Shown in pieces: positions 1-5,642 of a DNA stretch of 6,154 bases. The translations under genes and the position numbers were made by a program. The DNA comes from a bacterium (GTDB taxonomy: Bacteria; Patescibacteriota; Dojkabacteria; JAKAPS01; JAJZLI01). The DNA is taken from assembly GCA_021803645.1 (NCBI GenBank), contig JAJZLI010000003.1:1-6154 (forward strand), in the 5' to 3' direction. Positions within the stretch are counted from its first letter, which is position 1; each line of letters begins with the position of its first letter. The notes below the pieces were generated by a model that saw only the letters and a program-made list of their open reading frames with translations, did no database searches and was not told the origin of the DNA.

Positions 1-226
1 ATCTAGTTTTTATTGAATTTTCTCTTGCTAAGCATGCCTTTTGTTTCCCTTCTTGGGATTTATTAGTACCAGGATTATTACTACTATTATTAGGAGTTTG
101 TATAGGTGTTTGTACATTTTGACTTGTTGTACTACTACCTTGAGCAAATATATAAGAACTACCTCCAAGTATTAAGAACATTAATGCAGAAACTAATAGT
201 AATGAAAAATATTTTAATAATTTCAT
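1..226 (-). CDS. Secreted or membrane-anchored protein, N-terminal part (runs off the left edge)
   Basis: Reading from an ATG at 226-224, 75 codons stay open to the window edge. Seen: a typical signal peptide or N-terminal anchor, MKLLKYFSLLLVSALMFLIL..., with a possible signal peptidase site after residues YIFA (about 28). Next comes a Ser/Thr/Asn/Gln/Pro-rich linker (about 29-60), then a charged segment with KACLAREN at about 64-71. I recall small exported proteins with a Cys-x-x-Arg-Glu start to a helical domain as common in Saccharibacteria and other CPR genomes; their function is unknown to me. The gene lies 33 bases downstream of the 194-residue membrane protein on the same strand and may be co-transcribed with it. 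No clear Shine-Dalgarno sequence precedes the ATG, only A/T-rich sequence. The C-terminal part is outside the window. Confidence 0.7.
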   Translation of the reverse strand, partial: MKLLKYFSLLLVSALMFLILGGSSYIFAQGSSTTSQNVQTPIQTPNNSSNNPGTNKSQEGKQKACLARENSIKTR

Positions 227-259
227 ATATAAAAATATTAATATATATAAAAAAACTTG
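227..259. other. A/T-only spacer between two minus-strand genes
   Basis: Of 33 bases only two are G or C (256 and 259). It separates the TGA stop of the membrane protein gene from the ATG of the secreted protein gene. Read on the minus strand it contains several TATATT-like hexamers, so a promoter of its own is possible. No -35 box, hairpin or ribosome binding site can be singled out. Confidence 0.4.
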
Positions 260-844
260 TCAAATCCCTATGTATACTCCATCTATCATTTTGGAAAATC
301 TAGATTGCTTTGTTTTCATATCTTTATACGGAATATATTCTCCTAATATTTTGGCAATTTCTTCTTTTTGTTTTTCATTAACTAAGTATATTAATCTTGC
401 GGGTATTTTTTTTTGTGTATCAACATTTAATATTAGCTGATCCTCCCTTTTTGAAAACCAGTAGTTATTTAGATCGCTGTATGGGTATTCCTTGTCAAAC
501 CAAACTATATATTTATCTGTAATTGTATGTTCTACTTCTTGTGGTGGATACCTTGTCATGGCATAAATTACAAATCCTAGTGCAAGTATAACCACGATGG
601 TAAAGTATTGTTTTATAAATAGAAGTAATACTATTACAACAAGAAGCCATAAATATACTGTATATAGCTTTTGATTATCCCACCTTTTGAACACCCTTGA
701 TGGAGCAGTCCATTTATATAGAACATTGATTTCATTATTGTTTTTTTTATCTTCTTCTTTTACAGATGAAATTTGTTTTTTCAGTGATTCTAATTGGTTT
801 TCAAGTTCCTCTATTTTTTTATTTTTTTTCATATTCTCTTGCAT
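260..844 (-). CDS. Coiled-coil membrane protein of unknown function (194 aa), CPR-type hypothetical family
   Basis: Seen: a highly charged N-terminal segment with heptad-like Leu/Ile spacing (about 5-32, probable coiled coil), a conserved-looking YKWTAPSRVFKRWD stretch (43-56), and two adjacent membrane helices (about 62-78 and 80-97). A YPPQEVEHTITDKYIVW segment (99-115) leads into a small C-terminal domain of about 80 residues with alternating hydrophobic strands and a final helix (KQKEEIAKILGEYI), reminiscent of a bacterial PH-like fold. I recall proteins with this layout as recurrent hypothetical proteins in CPR genomes; no function can be assigned. Both termini are probably cytoplasmic. 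The start is ambiguous: Met1 (842-844) or Met5 (830-832). CAAGAGAAT lies just before Met5 but is too close to be a convincing ribosome site. It is divergent from cyoA across 96 bases and ends in TGA. Confidence 0.8.
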   Translation of the reverse strand: MQENMKKNKKIEELENQLESLKKQISSVKEEDKKNNNEINVLYKWTAPSRVFKRWDNQKLYTVYLWLLVVIVLLLFIKQYFTIVVILALGFVIYAMTRYPPQEVEHTITDKYIVWFDKEYPYSDLNNYWFSKREDQLILNVDTQKKIPARLIYLVNEKQKEEIAKILGEYIPYKDMKTKQSRFSKMIDGVYIGI

Positions 845-881
845 AAATGAATATTACTTGTATTATGTCGAAATTGCAAGA
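837..881. repeat. 7-bp inverted repeat flanking the candidate cyoA promoter
   Basis: TCTTGCA (837-843) and TGCAAGA (875-881) are perfect inverted arms separated by 31 bases. The left arm covers the -35 candidate of cyoA and the start codon of the divergent gene; the right arm lies just past the predicted transcription start. The position would suit a regulator's two half-sites. A 7-bp match in about 100 A/T-rich bases can easily occur by chance. Confidence 0.25.
839..866 (+). promoter_or_regulatory. Candidate sigma70-type promoter of the cyo operon
   Basis: TTGCAT (839-844, five of six to TTGACA-like TTGNAN positions is weaker than it looks) is followed after 16 bases by TATTAT (861-866, five of six to TATAAT). 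This would start transcription near 873 and leave a leader of about 68 bases before cyoA. On the opposite strand the same -10 region reads CATAAT, so a back-to-back promoter for the divergent gene is conceivable, but no good -35 was found for it. A second TATAAT-like hexamer, GATAAT at 927-932, is close enough to the ATG to give an almost leaderless transcript, and cannot be excluded. Confidence 0.3.
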
Positions 882-924
882 TTTATAGCTGTTTTATTAG
901 TTCAATTATGTATCTAAATATGTT

Positions 925-928
925 AGGA
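925..928 (+). promoter_or_regulatory. Probable ribosome binding site of cyoA
   Basis: AGGA lies 12 bases before the cyoA ATG, a longer spacing than usual. The surrounding ATATGTTAGGAT is repeated before cyoD at exactly the same distance from that start codon. Confidence 0.4.
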
Positions 929-940
929 TAATCTGGGTTC

Positions 941-1840
941 ATGAAAAAGAAAATTAGATTTATAGTTATAACTTTGCTTATACTTTTTATCCTTATTGTG
1001 GGTGCAATAATGTTGCTTCATGGTAAGAATATTGAAGTATTAAATCCTAAAGGAGTCATTGCACAGAAGGAAATGGGGCTTATTATCACAGTATGTCTTT
1101 TAATATCTATAGTGGTAGTTCCTTTATTTGTTTTGACCATATATACAGCATACAAATACAGAGAGGAAAACACCAGTGCTAAATATTTACCAGAATGGGA
1201 TAGTGATCCTATCCTGGAAATTATATGGTGGGCAATTCCGGCCTCTATTATTCTTGTATTATCAATTATTGTATGGCACACCTCCTATACGCTGAATTAT
1301 TATAGGCCTATAAATTCTAAGGTTACTCCTGTGACAATACAGGTTGTATCTCTTGATTGGAAGTGGCTTTTTATATATCCTAAGGAAAGAATTGCTTCTG
1401 TTAATTTTATTGAAATTCCCAAAAACACTCCAATTGATTTTGATTTGACTTCAGATTCTGTAATGAATGCGTTTTGGGTTCCAAATCTTGCAGGACAGAT
1501 TATGACTATGCCTGGTATGATAACGCAACTACATATTCTTGCATATGATGATGGTATTTACCATGGTCTATCGTCTAACATTAGCGGAGCTGGTTTTGCA
1601 GGTATGAGGTTTGCTGTTCAGGTGTCTTCTTCTAAAAATTTTAATAGATGGGTAAAATCAACACAAAAATCTGGTAATATTCTTACTATGCAAAGTTATA
1701 AACAGTTGGAGAAACCTAGTTCATATAATCCTAAGAAATTGTATTCTCTTAAGGATGATAGTTTGTTTAATTCTATAGTTATGAAATATCTTATTCCTTC
1801 TACGGAAAAAATTTTTATGTTAAGTGATTCGAAAGGATAA
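941..1840 (+). CDS. cyoA: Cytochrome bo3-type quinol oxidase subunit II
   Basis: CyoA is the membrane-anchored, periplasm-side (extracytoplasmic) subunit that packs on CyoB. Seen: an N-terminal hydrophobic segment (about 6-26), LNPKG (34-38), two membrane helices (about 46-72 and 91-115) joined by YKYREENTSAKYLPEW, then a cupredoxin-type domain with VSLDWKWLFIYP (136-147), SDSVMNAFWVP (171-181), MPGMITQLH (190-198) and SSNISGAGFAGMRF (211-224). The last segment stands where CuA-containing oxidases carry Cys and His ligands; their absence is typical of quinol oxidases. At 299 residues it is close to E. coli CyoA (315). Unlike the E. coli protein, it has no lipobox cysteine: the equivalent of LLSGC reads LLHGK. 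The His-rich C-terminal tail is also missing. The ATG at 941 is chosen because it gives the basic MKKK signal start and has AGGA upstream. It is the first operon gene, six bases before cyoB. Confidence 0.96.
   Translation: MKKKIRFIVITLLILFILIVGAIMLLHGKNIEVLNPKGVIAQKEMGLIITVCLLISIVVVPLFVLTIYTAYKYREENTSAKYLPEWDSDPILEIIWWAIPASIILVLSIIVWHTSYTLNYYRPINSKVTPVTIQVVSLDWKWLFIYPKERIASVNFIEIPKNTPIDFDLTSDSVMNAFWVPNLAGQIMTMPGMITQLHILAYDDGIYHGLSSNISGAGFAGMRFAVQVSSSKNFNRWVKSTQKSGNILTMQSYKQLEKPSSYNPKKLYSLKDDSLFNSIVMKYLIPSTEKIFMLSDSKG
1832..1837 (+). promoter_or_regulatory. Ribosome binding site of cyoB
   Basis: AAAGGA sits at the 3' end of cyoA, immediately before its TAA, nine bases upstream of the cyoB ATG at 1847. 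This fixes the cyoB start and suggests coupling to cyoA termination. Confidence 0.6.
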
Positions 1841-1846
1841 TATATA

Positions 1847-3817
1847 ATGAGTATATTGGGTAAGTTATCTATAAATGCATTTCCTCATGATGTGATTACT
1901 CTTGGTGGGGCAATAATGATGATTGTTGCAATTCTCATTGGTATTTTTTATGTTACATATACAAAAAGATGGCATTGGTTATGGAGTGAGTGGATTACAA
2001 CTACAGATCATAAAAAAATAGGTGTTATGTATATATTTGTCTCTATTGTTATGGGGCTTAGGGGTTTTGCAGATGTTTTGCTCATGAGAGTGCAGCAGGC
2101 AACTTCTGTTGGATCATCTCATGGAATACTTTCGGCTAATCATTTCCAGCAAATATTTTCAGCTCATGGAGTTATTATGATTTTCTTTGTTGCAATGGGT
2201 TTTTTATTTGGAATAATAAATCTTGTTCTTCCTTTACAAATTGGATCGCGTGATGTAGCATTTCCGTTTTTAAATGCCACCAGTTTTTGGCTTTTTTCTG
2301 CAGGTATGGTTCTTATGAATGCCTCTCTTATAATTGGTAATTTCACATATGCTGGATGGCTTTCTTATCCTCCTTTATCCGAGCTCAAATATAGTCCTGG
2401 AGTGGGTGTTGATTATTGGATATGGTCATTACAAGTTGCAGGGTTGGGTAGTTTGCTATCAGGGATTAATTTCCTTGTGACTATTATTAAACTCAGGTGT
2501 AAAGGTATGACTCTTATGAGGATGCCTCTTTTCACATGGAGTGTTTTTGGTACTATGGTGCTTGTAATTTTAGCATTTCCTATACTAACTGTTACCCTTG
2601 CCTTGTTATATCTTGATAGAACAGTAGGAACACATTTTTTTACTGCATCAGGTGGTGGTAATATGATGATGTATGTTAATTTGATTTGGTCATGGGGTCA
2701 TCCTGAAGTATATATTCTTGTATTGCCATCATTTGGTATTTTTTCAGAGGTTGTGTCTGTATTCTCAAGAAAAAGGCTTTTTGGATATAGATCAATGGTA
2801 TGGGCTATTTGGGCAATAGTGGTTCTATCATTTATTGTATGGCTACATCACTTTTTTACAATGGGAGCAGGGTCAAATGTAAATGCTTTTTTTGGAATGA
2901 TGACTATGATTATTGCAGTTCCAACTGGTGTTAAAATATTTAACTGGCTATTTACTATGTTTGGTGGTAGGATTAAATTTAATGCGTCAATGATATATTT
3001 CTTGGGTTTTATTTTCTTATTTACTCTAGGTGGAGTTGCAGGGGTTATGATGGCTGTGCCTGCAATAGATTATCAGTTACACAATAGTCTTTTTCTCGTT
3101 GCACACTTCCATACGATGATTGTTTCTGGAGTTTTATTTGGTGATTTTATTGGAATTATGTATTGGTTTCCTAAAATATTTGGATTTAAACTAATTGATT
3201 TTTACGGTAGGGTTGCTGCATATTTATGGATTATCGGTTTTATTGTGGCTTTTGGACCTTTATATATATTGGGATTTATGGGTGCTACTCGAAGGTTAGA
3301 TCATTATCCTGCGTACACAGGGTGGCAGTCTTTATTCATTGTTGCTGGAATTGGTGTTGGTATTATTGCCATAGCTTTAGTTTTCCAATTCTTGCAACTT
3401 ATAATCTCGTATATAAAAAAGAATGAAAATTTTGACACAACTGGTGATCCTTGGGATGGTAGAACCTTAGAATGGTCAACATCTTCCCCTCCCCCACACT
3501 TTAATTATGCAATTTTGCCTGAAGTTGAATCAAGAGATGCTTTTTGGGAGGAAAAACAGCGTACTGATAAAAATGTTCAGGATAAAAAATACGAGGATAT
3601 TCCAGTTGTAAAGAATACTCCATTGGCTATGTATATTGGAGCTATGGCTTGTATCTTTGGTTTTTGTGCTGTGTGGCATATATGGTGGCTTTTAGCTCTT
3701 TCCCTTCTTACTATTATTGTTTTGATTATGATTAGAACTACTGATGAGGAAACAGAGTATGTTATTCCCGCATCTGAAGTTGCTGAAATTGATAAAAAAG
3801 TACAATGGAAAGTGTAA
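1847..3817 (+). CDS. cyoB: Cytochrome bo3-type quinol oxidase subunit I (catalytic)
   Basis: CyoB oxidises quinol and reduces O2 to water while pumping protons. Its 656 residues align almost without gaps with E. coli CyoB (663), including the extra helices at both ends (about 15 in all). Visible key residues, each one position above E. coli numbering: His107 and His422 (low-spin haem), His420 (oxygen-reducing haem), and His285, His334 and His335 (CuB). Glu287 and Tyr289 lie in GHPEVY, marking a type-A oxidase with the crosslinked Tyr. Asn125, Asp136 and Asn143 fit the D-channel and Lys363 the K-channel. Arg72, Asp76, His99 and Gln102 match the quinol-site residues. TGDPWDGRTLEWSTSSPPP (532-550) is the usual loop before the C-terminal region. 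All catalytic positions are intact, so it should be active. Its last 13 bases overlap cyoC. Confidence 0.98.
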   Translation: MSILGKLSINAFPHDVITLGGAIMMIVAILIGIFYVTYTKRWHWLWSEWITTTDHKKIGVMYIFVSIVMGLRGFADVLLMRVQQATSVGSSHGILSANHFQQIFSAHGVIMIFFVAMGFLFGIINLVLPLQIGSRDVAFPFLNATSFWLFSAGMVLMNASLIIGNFTYAGWLSYPPLSELKYSPGVGVDYWIWSLQVAGLGSLLSGINFLVTIIKLRCKGMTLMRMPLFTWSVFGTMVLVILAFPILTVTLALLYLDRTVGTHFFTASGGGNMMMYVNLIWSWGHPEVYILVLPSFGIFSEVVSVFSRKRLFGYRSMVWAIWAIVVLSFIVWLHHFFTMGAGSNVNAFFGMMTMIIAVPTGVKIFNWLFTMFGGRIKFNASMIYFLGFIFLFTLGGVAGVMMAVPAIDYQLHNSLFLVAHFHTMIVSGVLFGDFIGIMYWFPKIFGFKLIDFYGRVAAYLWIIGFIVAFGPLYILGFMGATRRLDHYPAYTGWQSLFIVAGIGVGIIAIALVFQFLQLIISYIKKNENFDTTGDPWDGRTLEWSTSSPPPHFNYAILPEVESRDAFWEEKQRTDKNVQDKKYEDIPVVKNTPLAMYIGAMACIFGFCAVWHIWWLLALSLLTIIVLIMIRTTDEETEYVIPASEVAEIDKKVQWKV

Positions 3818-4407
3818 ATACTCAAATACAACAAGTTCCCAAGTATGACAAGACTGATGATACCATTGTTTTTGGTTTTTGGGTTTATCTTATGACTGAT
3901 TGTGTACTATTTGCAGCTCTTTTTGCTGTATATGCAGTACTGCATAATAATACATTTGGAGGTCCGGATGGAGCTCAGATATTTTCTCCTTCATATGTAC
4001 TTGTAGAGACAATTGCTCTTCTTACAAGCAGTTTTACTTGTGGCATTGGGCTTATAAGTGCATATAATATGCAGAAGAATAGAGTTATTGGTTGGTTTTC
4101 TGTTACATTTTTATTGGGTTTGAGTTTTGTTGTAATGGAAGTCGCTGAGTTTTCTCATTTGATACATAGTGGTGATTCTTTTAAAAGAAGTGCTTTCTTA
4201 TCATCTTATTTCACATTAGTGGGTACTCATGGGCTGCATGTAACAGTAGGACTTATAGGTATGCTTATACTTATAATTAGAATTTACACTAAAGGTCTTA
4301 CAAAAGCTTCTGTACGTAGATTGACCTTACTTAGCCTATTCTGGCATTTTCTTGATATTATATGGATATTTATATTTACTATAGTTTATATGTTAGGATT
4401 TTCGTAG
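3805..4407 (+). CDS. cyoC: Cytochrome bo3-type quinol oxidase subunit III
   Basis: CyoC is a five-helix membrane subunit without redox centres that stabilises subunit I. Seen: FGFWVYLMTDCVLF (23-36), VETIALLTSSFT (67-78), a MEVAEF segment (111-116) with the family's conserved Glu, LVGTHGLHVTVGL (138-150) and LFWHFLDIIWIFIFTIVY (178-195), all matching the E. coli protein in order. The length (200 against 204) is normal. The N-terminal tail is short and polar and lacks the His-rich stretch of E. coli CyoC. The ATG lies inside the end of cyoB (13-base overlap) with no clear Shine-Dalgarno sequence, so translation is probably coupled to cyoB. Confidence 0.96.
   Translation: MESVNTQIQQVPKYDKTDDTIVFGFWVYLMTDCVLFAALFAVYAVLHNNTFGGPDGAQIFSPSYVLVETIALLTSSFTCGIGLISAYNMQKNRVIGWFSVTFLLGLSFVVMEVAEFSHLIHSGDSFKRSAFLSSYFTLVGTHGLHVTVGLIGMLILIIRIYTKGLTKASVRRLTLLSLFWHFLDIIWIFIFTIVYMLGFS
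4395..4398 (+). promoter_or_regulatory. Probable ribosome binding site of cyoD
   Basis: AGGA inside the last codons of cyoC, 12 bases before the cyoD ATG. It is part of the ATATGTTAGGAT stretch (4388-4399 region) that also precedes cyoA at the same offset. Confidence 0.4.
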
Positions 4408-4410
4408 TTT

Positions 4411-4797
4411 ATGGACATAGAGACACCAAATATACTTGAAGACTGGAAAGATCATGGTGCTAAAATACAGGTTTATATAGTAGGGTTTGCTATATCTATA
4501 CTCCTGACACTTATAGCCTTTGTTATCACATTTTATCATCTTCTCTCGGGTTGGGAGAATGTTGCTTTACTTATATTTTTAGCTATTCTTCAGTTATTTG
4601 TTCAACTTATTTTTTTCTTTCACATTGGAAGTAAGGCACAATCTAAGTGGAATATATTAATATTTCTATTTATGATTATGATAGTTGCAATCCTTGTCAT
4701 TGGTTCATTGTGGATTATGACTAATTTAAATTCCAAGATGATGCCTACAACGAAACAAATGATTCAGTATATGAATGCCCAAGGGGCAGCATTATGA
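4411..4797 (+). CDS. cyoD: Cytochrome bo3-type quinol oxidase subunit IV
   Basis: CyoD is the small three-helix subunit that aids assembly of the CyoB metal centres. Seen: helices at about 20-41, 50-71 and 82-104; VQLIFFFHIGSKAQSKWN (64-81) corresponds to E. coli VHLVCFLHMNTKSDEGWN, and GSLWIMTNLN (98-107) to GSIWIMWNLN. At 128 residues it is longer than the E. coli protein (109), mostly through about 16 extra residues at the C-terminus (MPTTKQMIQYMNAQGAAL) and a few at the N-terminus. It starts three bases after the cyoC stop. It ends in TGA, overlapping the cyoE start codon as ATGA, which shows that TGA is a stop here. Confidence 0.95.
   Translation: MDIETPNILEDWKDHGAKIQVYIVGFAISILLTLIAFVITFYHLLSGWENVALLIFLAILQLFVQLIFFFHIGSKAQSKWNILIFLFMIMIVAILVIGSLWIMTNLNSKMMPTTKQMIQYMNAQGAAL
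4781..4786 (+). promoter_or_regulatory. Ribosome binding site of cyoE
   Basis: AAGGGG lies within the end of cyoD, seven bases before the cyoE ATG. It supports the overlapping ATGA start at 4794 and translational coupling with cyoD. Confidence 0.5.
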
Positions 4798-5642
4798 AAA
4801 ACATTTCTCATTATTATCATCTAGCGAAGCCAGGAATGGTTTATGGTAACCTAATATCTATATTAGCTTCATTTTTCCTTGCATCGAAGGAATATGGTTT
4901 CCATATTACTTCATTGATATTTGTTGTTTTAGGAATGTCGTTTGTAATTGCATCTGCATGTGTAATTAATAATTATATTGATAGGGATATTGATGCAAAA
5001 ATGGAAAGGACTAAGGATAGGTCTTTAGTCTCTGGTACTGTTACCGGTAAGATGGCAATTCGATATGCCATGTTGCTGGGATTAATAGGATTTCTCTCTT
5101 TAGCTATAGGGACAAATGTAGTCACTTTTTTGGTAGGTTTTGCAGGGTACTTTTCTTATATTGTTTTATATTCTGTTGCTAAGCGCACTACTATATATAG
5201 TACGATTGTGGGAAGTTTTCCGGGTGCTATGCCTATTGTGGCCGGATATACTGCCCTTGCTGGTAAAATTGATTTGGAAGTATTGGTACTCTTCTTTATT
5301 CTTGTTTTATGGCAAATACCTCACTTCTATTCAATTGCTATTTATAGGTTGAAGGATTATAAATCTTCAAAATTAAAAATCTGGCCAGTGAAGATGGGAA
5401 TATTAAACACAAAGTGGCATATACTTTCTCTTGTACTGGCTTTTTCTTTATCTGTTGTAGCACTATTTATTTTTAAATATACTGGTTACATATATTTAGT
5501 ACTTGCCTTATTATCATGTATTGTATGGTTTTTCTTTGGAGTTTTTGGTTTTTTTGTAAAAGACAGTAAGTGGTGGGCACGTAGGATGTTTTTTATATCT
5601 CTTTTTGTACTACTCTTTGTTTGTGTAGGTATGGCCATCTAA
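4794..5642 (+). CDS. cyoE: Protohaem IX farnesyltransferase (haem O synthase)
   Basis: CyoE is a membrane prenyltransferase of the UbiA superfamily that adds a farnesyl group to haem b, giving the haem O used in the oxygen-reducing site of CyoB. Seen: AKPGMVYGNLIS (11-22), the first Asp-rich motif NNYIDRDIDAKMERTKDR (59-76) with Asp63 and Asp67 for Mg-diphosphate binding, GSFPGAMPIVAGYTA (140-154), and the second conserved region LWQIPHFYSIAIYRLKDYK (172-190). About nine hydrophobic helices are spread over 282 residues, against 296 in E. coli. It shares ATGA with cyoD. The TAA stop (5640-5642) overlaps the stop of the convergent gene, and no hairpin terminator is visible after it. It implies that the cell has haem b and farnesyl diphosphate, made or imported. 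Confidence 0.96.
   Translation: MKNISHYYHLAKPGMVYGNLISILASFFLASKEYGFHITSLIFVVLGMSFVIASACVINNYIDRDIDAKMERTKDRSLVSGTVTGKMAIRYAMLLGLIGFLSLAIGTNVVTFLVGFAGYFSYIVLYSVAKRTTIYSTIVGSFPGAMPIVAGYTALAGKIDLEVLVLFFILVLWQIPHFYSIAIYRLKDYKSSKLKIWPVKMGILNTKWHILSLVLAFSLSVVALFIFKYTGYIYLVLALLSCIVWFFFGVFGFFVKDSKWWARRMFFISLFVLLFVCVGMAI

Noticed and set aside
106..303. Open plus-strand frame of 65 codons
   Set aside because: It is antisense to the secreted protein gene and to the end of the membrane protein gene, with Leu/Ile/Tyr-rich composition expected from A/T-rich DNA.
687..917. Open plus-strand frame of 76 codons
   Set aside because: It is the complement of the Lys/Glu-rich coiled-coil segment, giving Phe/Ser runs, and shows no ribosome site or recognisable motif.
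845..940. FNR- or ArcA-type oxygen-responsive operator before cyoA
   Set aside because: No TTGAT-N4-ATCAA palindrome or convincing direct repeat was found in the divergent region.
1018..1281. Open minus-strand frame inside cyoA
   Set aside because: Antisense to strongly conserved CyoA coding sequence, with no independent support.
941..1840. Subunit II of a cytochrome c oxidase with CuA
   Set aside because: The Cys and His ligands of CuA are absent (SSNISGAGFAGMRF in their place) and the sequence follows quinol oxidase CyoA throughout.
2164..2346. Open minus-strand frame inside cyoB
   Set aside because: Shadow of the conserved CyoB D-channel region.
3226..3426. Plus-strand frame of 66 codons inside cyoB
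   Set aside because: Out-of-frame reading of cyoB with Cys/Trp/Tyr-rich composition unlike a real protein.
3577..3834. Minus-strand frame across the cyoB/cyoC junction
   Set aside because: Antisense to conserved coding sequence of both genes.
5140..5352. Plus-strand frame of 70 codons inside cyoE
   Set aside because: Out-of-frame shadow of cyoE.
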